Shown: positions 15,991 to 23,990, counted from the first letter of the stretch. The stretch: DNA of 64,000 nt from Tunicatimonas pelagia (GCF_030506325.1 NZ_CP120683.1:2666001-2730000); one strand, 5' to 3'. Numbers and translations: made by a program. The notes: generated from the sequence alone by a model not told the origin.

Positions 15991-17337
15991 ATGAACACCA
16001 CTAAGATTATTAATGCCAATATTGTTAATGAAGGCCATATTCAACAAGCTGATGTCCTGATAGAGGGGGCTTTCATTAGTCGCATCGAAGCTGACTTATC
16101 TTCTGTTGCTACCGATAATACGTATGACGCTCAGGGGAAACACTTACTCCCCGGATTGATTGACGATCAGGTACATTTCCGCGAACCCGGACTTACTCAT
16201 AAGGCCACAATCTATTCGGAGGCGAAAGCTGCTGTAGCCGGAGGGATTACCTCCTTTATGGAAATGCCGAACACCGTACCCAATGCGCTCACCCAAAAAT
16301 TACTACAAGATAAGTACGATACTGCCGCCCAGCATTCGCTAGCGAACTACTCGTTTTACATGGGGGTTTCTAATGACAATTTAGAAGAAGTGCTGCAAAC
16401 CAACACCCAACAGGTGTGCGGACTAAAGGTGTTTATGGGTTCTTCTACCGGAAATATGCTGGTAGATAATGAACAAACATTACGCAACGTATTTGCCCAA
16501 TCGCCCATGCTAGTGGCTACCCATTGCGAAGATGAGGCTACTATTCGGGCTAATATGCAGCAGTTCCGCGAGCAGTACGGTGAAGAAGTTCCTATTCGCT
16601 GCCATCCCGATATTCGTAGCGAAGAAGCGTGTTACAAATCTTCTTCTCTGGCAGTATCCTTAGCCAAGGAGTTTGGCACTCGCCTGCACGTTTTGCACAT
16701 CTCTACCGCCAAAGAACTTTCCCTGTTTAGTAACGATATTCCGTTAGAAGAAAAGCGCATAACGGCTGAAGCTTGTTTGCATCACCTTTGGTTTAACGAC
16801 CAAGACTACAGCGAAAAAGGAACATTTATTAAGTGGAACCCGGCGGTAAAAACTGCCCAAGATCAAGCAGCAATTTTGGAGGCTGTTATTAATCATACCA
16901 TTGATGTATTAGCCACTGACCACGCTCCACATACTTTATCTGAAAAACAGCAAACATATTTTAAAGCTCCTTCAGGCGGGCCGCTGGTACAACACCATCT
17001 GGTAGCTTTGTTGGAGATGCATCATCAAGGAAAGATCACTTTAGAAAAAATAGTGGAAAAAGCCTGTCATCATCCCGCTCAATTATTTGAGGTAGACCGC
17101 CGAGGCTTTATTCGCGAAGGTCATTACGCTGACTTGGTACTCGTAGATTTGAACCGTCCCTGGACTGTGCAAACCGACAATATTCTCTACCTCTGCGGCT
17201 GGTCACCGTTTGAAGATACTACTTTTCAGTCGCAGGTGACTCATACCTTTATTTCTGGGCACTGCGCGTATGCTAACGGACAATTTGATGAGTCGCAACG
17301 GGGATTACGTCTGGAATTCAGGCGGGAAGCCAATTAA
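15991..17337 (+). CDS. pyrC: Dihydroorotase (amidohydrolase superfamily)
   Basis: A 448-residue cyclic amidohydrolase that converts carbamoyl-aspartate to dihydroorotate in pyrimidine synthesis. Motifs: LLPGLIDDQVHFREPGLTHK at 52-71, GLKVFMGSSTGNML (Lys is the likely carboxylated bridge), ATHCEDE, LHVLHIST, and LATDHAPHT (catalytic Asp). In the first metal motif, the usual HxH is QVH, so one of the two canonical His ligands is replaced by Gln; this form is typical of the Bacteroidota branch. Allantoinase is an alternative, but the FREPGLTHK block favours dihydroorotase. Confidence 0.87.
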   Translation: MNTTKIINANIVNEGHIQQADVLIEGAFISRIEADLSSVATDNTYDAQGKHLLPGLIDDQVHFREPGLTHKATIYSEAKAAVAGGITSFMEMPNTVPNALTQKLLQDKYDTAAQHSLANYSFYMGVSNDNLEEVLQTNTQQVCGLKVFMGSSTGNMLVDNEQTLRNVFAQSPMLVATHCEDEATIRANMQQFREQYGEEVPIRCHPDIRSEEACYKSSSLAVSLAKEFGTRLHVLHISTAKELSLFSNDIPLEEKRITAEACLHHLWFNDQDYSEKGTFIKWNPAVKTAQDQAAILEAVINHTIDVLATDHAPHTLSEKQQTYFKAPSGGPLVQHHLVALLEMHHQGKITLEKIVEKACHHPAQLFEVDRRGFIREGHYADLVLVDLNRPWTVQTDNILYLCGWSPFEDTTFQSQVTHTFISGHCAYANGQFDESQRGLRLEFRREAN

Positions 17338-17387
17338 CTGCGTTGTAACTGAGAGGTGAATGTGTTTTAGTCGCTAACATTGCTCAT

Positions 17388-18437
17388 GTGGGAAAAAGCC
17401 TGAATATTTTTTTATTCATCTTTACGTTGATAGCCTATCTCAGCCCCTACGTTTCTCCTGCTCAGGCGTGGCTAGCTGGCTTCTTTTCAATGATTATTCC
17501 GGGGTTGCTGTTGCTGCACGCTTTTTTGCTGGCTTACTATATTACTCAACGAAAAAAGTGGTATCTGTTTTCTCTCGTTGCACTGGTTCTAGGGTATCAG
17601 TATTTGCTCGCGAGCTTTACGGTGAGTGCTCCATCTACTCCCGAAAGTACACCGTTCTCGGTGTTAAGCTACAATGTACGAGTCTTCAACACGTACGCCT
17701 ACTTCCAGAATGAGAACGAGCCGGGTAAATCCATGATTAATTGGTTGACTGATGAAGATGCCGATATAAAATGCCTGCAAGAATACTATAACAATGACCA
17801 ATCTTCTACCTTTAATACTACCGATCGGTTAGAAGCAAACGGTACTTATCATAGATATGTCAACCCTAACTTAGTGAATCGGGTGGGTGCCGAGTTTGGC
17901 TTGGCAATCTTTAGTCGCTACCCCATTCTCCGGCGGGGTAGTGTCGCTTTACCCGACTCAACCCATTTTGGTATTTACACTGATCTGAAGATAAAGCAGG
18001 ATACTGTGCGGGTATATAATGTCCACTTACAATCTATGAGTATTGATGAGCGTGATTTGAGCGATTTGGAAGGGGTCCGTAATAACTATTCTTCGGTATT
18101 TCATAAGCTCAAGCACGGATTTGTGAGTAGGGCTGGCCAAATAGACCGCTTGGTTGAACATTTGCAAACCAGCCCGCACCCGGTAATTGTATGTGGTGAC
18201 TTTAACGACCTTCCTTACAGCTACACGTATTTTACCCTACGTCAGTGGCTCCATAACGCTTTTGAACGCGCCGGTAACGGCTTAGGGTTTAGCTACAACG
18301 GTCGCCTATTTTTCCTGCGTATTGATAACCAGTTCTACAGCAAATCACTGAAAGCCCATTCTTTCAAAACTATTCGGAAAGTTACCTTCTCCGATCACTT
18401 TCCGGTGGTAACGCAGTATTCATTTACTAAAAATTAA
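17388..18437 (+). CDS. Membrane-anchored endonuclease/exonuclease/phosphatase-family protein
   Basis: A 349-residue protein starting with GTG 17388 (an ATG 2 nt upstream is in another frame). The first ~85 residues form three hydrophobic helices, and the rest is an EEP domain: FSVLSYNVRVFN, IKCLQEYY (metal-binding Glu), YNVHLQSMS, VIVCGDFNDLPYS and FSDHFPVV (catalytic His). The fold covers nucleases, phosphodiesterases and sphingomyelinases; with its N-terminal membrane helices this matches the Bacteroidota YafD-like type. Substrate unknown. Confidence 0.85.
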   Translation: MGKSLNIFLFIFTLIAYLSPYVSPAQAWLAGFFSMIIPGLLLLHAFLLAYYITQRKKWYLFSLVALVLGYQYLLASFTVSAPSTPESTPFSVLSYNVRVFNTYAYFQNENEPGKSMINWLTDEDADIKCLQEYYNNDQSSTFNTTDRLEANGTYHRYVNPNLVNRVGAEFGLAIFSRYPILRRGSVALPDSTHFGIYTDLKIKQDTVRVYNVHLQSMSIDERDLSDLEGVRNNYSSVFHKLKHGFVSRAGQIDRLVEHLQTSPHPVIVCGDFNDLPYSYTYFTLRQWLHNAFERAGNGLGFSYNGRLFFLRIDNQFYSKSLKAHSFKTIRKVTFSDHFPVVTQYSFTKN

Positions 18438-18445
18438 TAGTACTA

Positions 18446-18476
18446 TTGGTAATCTACTACCATATTCCTAAATTTG
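18446..18476 (+). promoter_or_regulatory. Promoter of tRNA-His (Bacteroidota consensus)
   Basis: TTG at 18446-18448 and TAAATTTG at 18469-18476 are separated by 20 nt, close to the spacing of the Bacteroidota TTTG/TAnnTTTG promoter. The tRNA begins 15 nt after the -7 box, which fits a start site at about 18483. One of the best promoter matches in the window. Confidence 0.7.
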
Positions 18477-18491
18477 CATCCCTCTATAAAC

Positions 18492-18566
18492 GGTGATTGT
18501 AGTTCAGTTGGTTAGAACGCCTGATTGTGGTTCAGGAGGTCGCGGGTTCGAGTCCCGTCTTTCACC
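18492..18566 (+). tRNA. tRNA-His (anticodon GTG)
   Basis: The cloverleaf is clear: D arm GTTC/GAAC, anticodon stem CCTGA/TCAGG around the loop TTGTGGT (anticodon GTG, His), and T arm GCGGG/CCCGT around TTCGAGT. The additional 5' G at 18492 opposite C73 is the G-1 identity element of His tRNA. In the acceptor stem positions 5-68 and 6-67 read T·T. CCA is not encoded; the sequence after C73 is CTTT. Confidence 0.95.
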
Positions 18567-18585
18567 CTTTAACAATCTACAGGAG

Positions 18586-18617
18586 CCACTGATGCTAGGG
18601 CATGAGTGGTTTTTTTT
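18586..18617 (+). terminator. Rho-independent terminator after tRNA-His
   Basis: CCACT (18586-18590) and AGTGG (18605-18609) form a stem, immediately followed by eight T residues (18610-18617). It lies 19 nt after the tRNA and ends its transcript. Confidence 0.75.
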
Positions 18618-18739
18618 GTACCTTTCTACTGTCGTTTTTATTACCATGCAACCAGAGAATACCACCGTCCGGATGAATCAGCGTTTTCTTATGGCTGTTA
18701 CTCAATTTTTTTTGACATGTATTTTTGATAGGAAAAAGT

Positions 18740-18994
18740 ATGTCGGCATCGGAATTTATGTTATTACCATTACCAGAAAAAATAGACCTGCTGTATCGGG
18801 AGGGAACATTTGTTGTGGCCATCCGGTACTACGGTTATAAGGTAAACCTCTATCTAATTAACGGATTTTACGTTGAAGCTTTCTATAACCATAAGCTAGA
18901 TAAAATTGAGCGGATTGAGCTGCTTCCCAATTCCCACACTCGCCTAAAATTCTACTCCGACCAGATTTCTCTCCCCAACGACTTATTGCAATAG
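18740..18994 (+). CDS. Small hypothetical protein (84 aa)
   Basis: Starts at ATG 18740 (MSASEFMLLPLPEKIDLLYR); a TTG 15 nt upstream is possible but weaker. The protein is soluble and predicted mostly beta, with the hydrophobic aromatic stretch GYKVNLYLINGFYVEAFYN and a basic LDKIERIELL. Small proteins of this appearance (beta-rich, ending IELLPNS-x-LKFY) are common in Bacteroidota with no assigned function. It follows the tRNA terminator and has its stop inside the palindromic repeat. Confidence 0.6.
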   Translation: MSASEFMLLPLPEKIDLLYREGTFVVAIRYYGYKVNLYLINGFYVEAFYNHKLDKIERIELLPNSHTRLKFYSDQISLPNDLLQ

Positions 18995-19095
18995 TATTCA
19001 GGCGGTTGCCGCGCAATGTTCAGGTGTTCAAAATTATTGACCCTTGACCTGATGTGAAAAACTTGAACACCTGAGCACACAAATACATGAATACT
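18993..19095. repeat. Intergenic nested palindromic repeat, copy B
   Basis: Two nested perfect stems between convergent genes: outer AGTATTCA (18993-19000) with TGAATACT (19088-19095), inner TCAGGTGTTCAA (19020-19031) with TTGAACACCTGA (19063-19074). GTGTTCAAAATTA (19024-19036) and the right arm near 19066-19091 recur in copy D at 30.2 kb. A strong ~100-nt hairpin that could serve as a bidirectional terminator. Confidence 0.7.
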
Positions 19096-19098
19096 ACA

Positions 19099-19641
19099 TT
19101 ATATCGTTACATTTCCCCAGTTCTCTCCTGAGCGGATACGATTGAGCTGGGTATGCGTAATATTGAATCGCTTGGCAATCATACTTAGGCGAGTTTTATT
19201 GCTTTTCAGCAAACGCTTAATCACCCGCACATCAGTTTCGGTTAGTTTGTAACCCGTAGTACGGCTCCGAAGTATGGCTGGGTTATGATTATTATGTTCG
19301 TTTAGCTCCCTTTCGGTCATCCAGCGCAAATTGTACCGACTATTATTCTGCTTATTGTAATCCAGATGCACTACGTACTTGTACTCAATCGATGGTTGTT
19401 CTAAGAACGCGCCCGCCACTAAGCGATGAATGTAGTGGGTTTGCGATACCTTTTTTCCTAAGCGAACCATTACTGATAAATAGCCATTAACATTTGATCC
19501 TTTCATAACGCGACCGTTGATTTTATCAACAGCAAAACTTCTTATTCGGCCGTGGCTAGATACTTCATAACGGGCGTGGGGCAGTGGGGTGTCGAAACGA
19601 ATTTTTTTCCAGACTTCGCTTCTGTACCGATTAATACTCAT
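19099..19641 (-). CDS. NUMOD4/HNH endonuclease
   Basis: A 180-residue protein. The N-terminus (EVWKKIRFDT...YEVSSHGRIRS) is a NUMOD4 motif, the DNA-recognition module of phage and intron homing enzymes. It is followed by an HNH nuclease: YIHRLVAGAFLEQP, VVHLDYNKQNNSRYNLRWMT. A C-terminal helix-turn-helix-like tail (TETDVRVIKRLL, LSMIAKRFNITHTQLNRI) probably adds DNA binding. Stand-alone genes like this are widespread in Bacteroidota and need not be mobile; no intron or mobile element is visible around it. Confidence 0.85.
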   Translation of the reverse strand: MSINRYRSEVWKKIRFDTPLPHARYEVSSHGRIRSFAVDKINGRVMKGSNVNGYLSVMVRLGKKVSQTHYIHRLVAGAFLEQPSIEYKYVVHLDYNKQNNSRYNLRWMTERELNEHNNHNPAILRSRTTGYKLTETDVRVIKRLLKSNKTRLSMIAKRFNITHTQLNRIRSGENWGNVTI

Positions 19642-19687
19642 GATTAAAAAATTTGCAGTGTATTAGATGAATATTATTAAAAAGCTT

Positions 19688-20308
19688 CTATTTGCCTGAG
19701 TCAGTCGCCATCTCCAATAGCAATTCATGTATTTGTACTATCTGAGGAACAATCAGTACACCTCCACTATTATCAATTGTCACATCAGCTAATTGGTGAC
19801 GCTCTTCATCACCAAACTGCTTATTCATAATAGCTTCAACCTGTCTCTTTGTCCGATGGACATCTCTTTCTAGTACTCGTTGCAATCGGGTATCTCGCCC
19901 GGCATCTACATTAATGACGTAATCGAGCTGACGATAAGAACCTGTTTCGTAAAGTAAGGCAGCTTCTTTGAGCGTGTAGGGCTTTTGTAAGCGGTGCTTT
20001 ACCCATTGGGTATAATCTTCGGCAACTTTAGGGTGCACCAACTGGTTTAGCAAGGAAAGTTTTTTAGGATTGCCAAACACTTCTTTAGCTAAAAAAATGC
20101 GATCTAAACACCCTTGTTGATCGTAAGCAGCATTGCCAAAGGCTGATTTAATCTGTTTTATTAAGTGAGGGTTATGCTGTTGAAGCCATTTGGCACGCTG
20201 GTCGGCGTAATATACGTCAATTCCTAAAACTTCAAAAATTTTACACACAAAAGTCTTACCGGAACCAATCCCCCCGGTAATTCCTACTTTCAGCAACTTA
20301 GGGGGCAT
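19688..20308 (-). CDS. coaE: Dephospho-CoA kinase
   Basis: A 206-residue cytosolic P-loop kinase that catalyses the last step of coenzyme A synthesis. The P-loop GITGGIGSGKT lies at 8-18. YYADQRAKWLQQ contains the acidic substrate region, and TRLQRVLERDVHRTKRQVEA is the LID/Arg-rich region seen in CoaE. It overlaps the ybbR-like gene by 11 nt and is the last gene of the nusB operon, an order recurrent in Bacteroidota. Confidence 0.94.
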   Translation of the reverse strand: MPPKLLKVGITGGIGSGKTFVCKIFEVLGIDVYYADQRAKWLQQHNPHLIKQIKSAFGNAAYDQQGCLDRIFLAKEVFGNPKKLSLLNQLVHPKVAEDYTQWVKHRLQKPYTLKEAALLYETGSYRQLDYVINVDAGRDTRLQRVLERDVHRTKRQVEAIMNKQFGDEERHQLADVTIDNSGGVLIVPQIVQIHELLLEMATDSGK

Positions 20309-21284
20309 ACTGCACGGGTATGCGTGAGGGCTTAAAACTAATATCGCTCACAATAGCTGGTATATTGACTAGCTTCACTGCTACTGTACTATCCTCAGAA
20401 TTCCAAGTTTCCAGATCAGCTTCCGATTGAAAACTTAGTTGATTAAGTGCGGGTGAAATAAGATCATCAGGCAACCAAAAAGAGACGGTCACAAAATTCT
20501 GAGCCAAATAGACAGAAGAATCTTCAGGAAAGTTAACTGGAACCACGGTAGTTTTTCGTTCTACTTTGGTATACAATTCAGTTGCTAAACGTACAACTAC
20601 TTCGTTGGGGGAAGCTTCTATGCGGTTATCTGGCAACGATACTTCTAAGATAGCTTCTACCTTACCAGAAACTTCTCGGTTGTTTAATGATAGTTGTAGC
20701 GTATCTGGTAAATTATCTACTAGCGAAGTGGGACCCCACACTTCTACTTGGGACGGTAATACCCTCATATCTGATACCATACGGTAGTTTTCGGCCAATT
20801 GCATAGACTGAGGATCTACTGCAACCGCTACGGTTCTATTCTGGGTGCTATCAATATTAATCCGTAACGTATCGGTGACTACATAGTCGAGATCGAGGTT
20901 ATCTAACTGCCCACTGATTCCCTCGGCCAACGATTGCCCCAAAATATACTTTGTTCGGGTAGGTGTATCAAGGCTTACTTCCAGGGGGGTAGTATTGAGC
21001 CGTAGTGATTTTTTCAGTAAATCCCATCCGCCACCCGTTACTTGTACTGTTACATCTTCGGGTAGTTCACTTAACAGATAGGTGTTACTATCCGAGGGAT
21101 AAGTAATTGCGAGCGGATAGCGAATTCGGGTGGTGTAATTATCCTTATTGAGCGCACTGAAAAACCAGAACGTGGTAGCCGCTATCACGCAAAGAATTAC
21201 CACCTTCAGACTTCCTTGTCCGGAAGGTAGCAACCGCTCAATAAATTGAGCTACACTTCGTAATTTGTTAACACGCCGACTCAA
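20298..21284 (-). CDS. YbbR-like (CdaR) domain protein
   Basis: A 328-residue membrane protein. A short N-terminal segment is followed by one helix (KVVILCVIAATTFWFFSALN, about 25-44) and periplasmic YbbR-type beta repeats: EDVTVQVTGGGWDLL, DLDYVVTDTLRINID and PSQVEVWGPTSLVDNLPD are the repeated V-x-V-x-G motifs. In Firmicutes, YbbR/CdaR regulates the diadenylate cyclase CdaA, but no DisA/CdaA gene is next to it here. It overlaps coaE by 11 nt and is 5 nt after yajC. Confidence 0.86.
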   Translation of the reverse strand: MSRRVNKLRSVAQFIERLLPSGQGSLKVVILCVIAATTFWFFSALNKDNYTTRIRYPLAITYPSDSNTYLLSELPEDVTVQVTGGGWDLLKKSLRLNTTPLEVSLDTPTRTKYILGQSLAEGISGQLDNLDLDYVVTDTLRINIDSTQNRTVAVAVDPQSMQLAENYRMVSDMRVLPSQVEVWGPTSLVDNLPDTLQLSLNNREVSGKVEAILEVSLPDNRIEASPNEVVVRLATELYTKVERKTTVVPVNFPEDSSVYLAQNFVTVSFWLPDDLISPALNQLSFQSEADLETWNSEDSTVAVKLVNIPAIVSDISFKPSRIPVQYAP

Positions 21285-21289
21285 AGCTA

Positions 21290-21601
21290 TTACTTAGCAT
21301 ACTGCTTGCTGGCTTCTAATGAAATAGAGGTCTTATCAAATCTAATTCGAGCTCCTCGATCTACTTCTAGTGTCACACTATTTTCTTCTAGTGCAACTAC
21401 CTTACCGTGCATACCACCCACAGTGACCACCATATCGCCTTTTTTGATGGCTCCAATAAACGTTCGCTGGTCTTTCTGCTTTTTTTGCTGAGGACGAATC
21501 ATGAAAAAATAAAAAATGATGGCAATCCCTCCAAGTAAGATAAGATTGCCAATAAGTCCGTTTTGTCCGGAACTTGCCTGAAGCAAGATAGATTGAAACA
21601 T
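21290..21601 (-). CDS. yajC: Preprotein translocase subunit YajC
   Basis: A 103-residue inner-membrane protein of the SecDF-YajC complex. One transmembrane segment (NLILLGGIAIIFYFFMIRPQ) is followed by the family signature QQKKQKDQRTFIGAIKKGD and VVTVGGMHGKVV. The position between a DUF1573 gene and ybbR is typical of this phylum. Confidence 0.94.
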   Translation of the reverse strand: MFQSILLQASSGQNGLIGNLILLGGIAIIFYFFMIRPQQKKQKDQRTFIGAIKKGDMVVTVGGMHGKVVALEENSVTLEVDRGARIRFDKTSISLEASKQYAK

Positions 21602-21623
21602 AATAGGTTGTGAGTCAATAAAG

Positions 21624-22148
21624 TTATTTGCGAACAGGTCCGCTCGTTTCTTCTCCTTTGGGGTTTACGTTGGTTTTGATAAACAATCGGGTAACCGCTG
21701 GTTCAGTATTCGCTGTAATGGTGATTGTTTTGTTCTGCACCCCAGGGCGATTCTGGCTGTTAAATTTCACCTGAACTTCTCCGGTTTCGCCGGGGGCTAC
21801 CGGCTCACGCGAGTAGCTAGGGGTGGTACAGCCACATGAGGCCGACGTACTCTGAATGACCAAAGGAGCTTCTCCAGTATTGGTAAACGTAAATGTATGC
21901 TCCACTATTTCGCCTTCCGTGATGGTGCCAAAGTCATAATTTAATTCTTCGAATTCAAACTTAGGTAAGTTTGCGGTGCTTTCGCTTTCCATAGAGGTAG
22001 GAGAAGCTTCTTCCAAAGCTGCCACTTCAGTAGCGGGAGCTTCTGATACTTCTGTCTCCGATGCTTTGCTTCCCGCATTAGAATCGCATCCACTCAAACC
22101 CCAGAGGCCAATCAAGGCCGTTGCTAGACTTAAACCAACTTGTTTCAT
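21624..22148 (-). CDS. DUF1573-domain lipoprotein
   Basis: A 174-residue lipoprotein: LWGLSGC lipobox with Cys at 21, a Ser/Ala/Glu-rich linker, then a DUF1573 immunoglobulin-like domain (about 65-165) beginning FEELNYDFGTITEGEIVEHT and containing SCGCTTPSYS, the Cys pair typical of this family. The domain resembles ASPM/MSP-like beta sandwiches. Exported to the periplasm or cell surface; function unknown. Its position in the nusB-yajC operon is conserved in Bacteroidota. Confidence 0.88.
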   Translation of the reverse strand: MKQVGLSLATALIGLWGLSGCDSNAGSKASETEVSEAPATEVAALEEASPTSMESESTANLPKFEFEELNYDFGTITEGEIVEHTFTFTNTGEAPLVIQSTSASCGCTTPSYSREPVAPGETGEVQVKFNSQNRPGVQNKTITITANTEPAVTRLFIKTNVNPKGEETSGPVRK

Positions 22149-22190
22149 ATTATTTCTAACGTTATGTGAATATGTGATATAACTATTCTT

Positions 22191-22490
22191 TTATTCTTTA
22201 CGGATTTGCCCTAAGAGATTATCTACGTCATCAAGCAACTGACGTGCCTTTTCCCGAGCCTCGTTAATTACTTTTTCACCGTCGCTCTTAGCAACACTAT
22301 CGGGCAATTGTTCTTTAGTACGTACCAAGTCACCCAGCAGTTCCTCTAGTTTGAAGCGGTATCGCTCCAGACGATACGTCATACGGTCGCGAGTGTTAGT
22401 ACCTGTGTCGGGTGCATACAAAAGTCCGACCGCTACTCCAGCAGCTAAGCCAGACAATAGAAGTACGAAACTGCCTATGGTTTTGCTCAT
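22191..22490 (-). CDS. YtxH-domain protein
   Basis: A 99-residue protein with an N-terminal membrane-spanning helix (GSFVLLLSGLAAGVAVGLLYAP), the YtxH signature AxxGLLYAPDTGTNTRDRM, and a helical charged remainder. YtxH proteins are linked to stress in Bacillus, but the function is unclear. It is the first gene after the putative promoter at 22551-22582. Confidence 0.8.
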   Translation of the reverse strand: MSKTIGSFVLLLSGLAAGVAVGLLYAPDTGTNTRDRMTYRLERYRFKLEELLGDLVRTKEQLPDSVAKSDGEKVINEAREKARQLLDDVDNLLGQIRKE

Positions 22491-22550
22491 AAATGATATT
22501 GATTAATAAAATTAAATTCTCCGCAAAGTTCGCATTATCTACGAAATTCG

Positions 22551-22582
22551 CAAAGATAAGCAACGACCTTAACGATTATCAA
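22551..22582 (-). promoter_or_regulatory. Promoter for the ytxH-DUF1573-yajC-ybbR-coaE genes
   Basis: On the reverse strand, TATCTTTG (22558-22551) with TTG (22582-22580) upstream at 21-nt spacing. It overlaps the end of nusB, so the downstream genes can be transcribed apart from nusB. The -7 match to TAnnTTTG is exact. Confidence 0.6.
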
Positions 22583-23744
22583 TCAACCCTCGCCCACTCT
22601 TCCGAATTAAACTTCTCTCTTGTAACGACTGAGCAATTACATCTAGTAACCCATTAATAAACTGTTTACTTTTTTGAGTACTATACTGCTTAGATACATC
22701 TACGTACTCATTAATGGTTACTTTCACCGGAATGCTAGAAAAATTAATCATTTCAGCAATGGCCATCTTCAGTATCACCTGATCCATGCTGGCAATCCGG
22801 TCTATCGCCCAATTTTTAGATTTCTCGGCAATAATTTGCTCATACTCCGCATCGTTCCGAACCGTCAGGCTGTAAAGCTTCTCAAAAAAGGCTTTATCAT
22901 CTTCCCAATTGGGAGTAAGGGTAGCAATCTCAATACCCTCGGCTGGATGCTCGACGATTGATTTCAAACTCCGGTTCACTAGACTCCGAATCACTTTCTG
23001 ATTTTCCTCCCAACTAATATCTAAGTCCTCAAAAAAGTTGTTCACCACTTCACTTTTCAGCAAATGCTCATTAAACACCTGACGAACCACAGTAACATCC
23101 TCCTCCAGTGTAGTGTCGGTAGCGTGCTGATACGTAAGAAACGCTTCATCCTCCTTTATCGTATTTCGGTAGAGCTGGCGAATGGCTCCCTGCTGTTCTT
23201 CCCACGACCAATTTCGGTTGGCGGCTTCCTGCTGTAGTGCCTGATTATCGCGAATTGCTTGCACCACTGGATTAAGATAGAAGCGGGTAGAAACGGCTTT
23301 TTCCGGCAGCACACTTTCCGCAGAACGGGGCTTTTTCTGAATCTCTCGGTGCGATTCGTCGGCTACCGCTACCAGTAGTAACAGCGACAATTTGTAGTGG
23401 TCGCTCATGCTCTCTACCCGCGCCAACATCTGATTCTTTAGAAATGCTCGGTCTTTCTGCGTTTGCGTATCGTAACGTTCCAATGCTTCCTTCGCTACTC
23501 GTTGAGCGGTTTCTGATGATTTTGTCGGACCCAAATTACCTTCTAGCCGAGCGGTAAGAATTTCTTCGGCCATTCGGCGGTCTTGCGCCAACTGCTCCGG
23601 GTCGGGAAGTTCCATCGCATTCAAGTCCGGTTCAAAAGCCGCGCGCACGTAGTCAAAAGCCAAGGCTCGATTAGCCTGCTGGCACTGTTGGTACGCATAA
23701 ATATGCTGCATAGCCTTAATCCGCAAAAGTCGTCGATTCAGCAT
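22569..23744 (-). CDS. nusB: Transcription antitermination factor NusB, long Bacteroidota form
   Basis: A 391-residue protein, about three times the length of E. coli NusB. The C-terminal part (about 255-385) is the NusB fold: AFFEKLYSLTVRNDAEYEQI, WAIDRIASMDQVILKMAIAE and VKVTINEYVDVSKQYST, RNA-binding antitermination factor features. The N-terminus MLNRRLLRIKAMQHIYAYQQ is the start of the fold, and a ~200-residue insertion of helices is characteristic of Bacteroidota NusB. It acts with NusA/E/G on rRNA transcripts. Confidence 0.9.
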   Translation of the reverse strand: MLNRRLLRIKAMQHIYAYQQCQQANRALAFDYVRAAFEPDLNAMELPDPEQLAQDRRMAEEILTARLEGNLGPTKSSETAQRVAKEALERYDTQTQKDRAFLKNQMLARVESMSDHYKLSLLLLVAVADESHREIQKKPRSAESVLPEKAVSTRFYLNPVVQAIRDNQALQQEAANRNWSWEEQQGAIRQLYRNTIKEDEAFLTYQHATDTTLEEDVTVVRQVFNEHLLKSEVVNNFFEDLDISWEENQKVIRSLVNRSLKSIVEHPAEGIEIATLTPNWEDDKAFFEKLYSLTVRNDAEYEQIIAEKSKNWAIDRIASMDQVILKMAIAEMINFSSIPVKVTINEYVDVSKQYSTQKSKQFINGLLDVIAQSLQERSLIRKSGRGLIDNR

Positions 23745-23830
23745 AAAATAGTGGGTTTGTAACTTACTAACAGCAGAGAAACAACAAAATGCATTAAATG
23801 ATTTACGACATGTAGCCTTTTTTATAACTA

Positions 23831-23990
23831 ACAGGTGTTCAGGTGTTCGGGGCTAAGGTGTTTTAGTGTTATGGTACTATGGTGCGGGGTGTTACAGTGT
23901 TTTGGTGTTATAGTACTTTGGTGTTCAACATTAAACTCAGCCATGAATACCATAACACTTTAACACACAAACACCTGAACACACTATAGT
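23831..23990. repeat. Intergenic nested palindromic repeat, copy C
   Basis: Between the leucine dehydrogenase stop and the nusB start. Outer stem TGTTCAGGTGTT (23836-23847) with AACACCTGAACA (23970-23981) is perfect; inner stem AGTGTTATGGTA (23865-23876) with TACCATAACACT (23948-23959) is perfect. The region is again GTGTT-rich on the left and AACAC-rich on the right. The whole right arm abuts the stop codon of leucine dehydrogenase (23984-23986). Confidence 0.7.

Noticed and set aside
18493-18840. 115-codon ORF running through the tRNA-His gene
   Set aside because: It reads through the tRNA and its terminator and has no protein-like composition; the tRNA and the small gene at 18740 explain the region.
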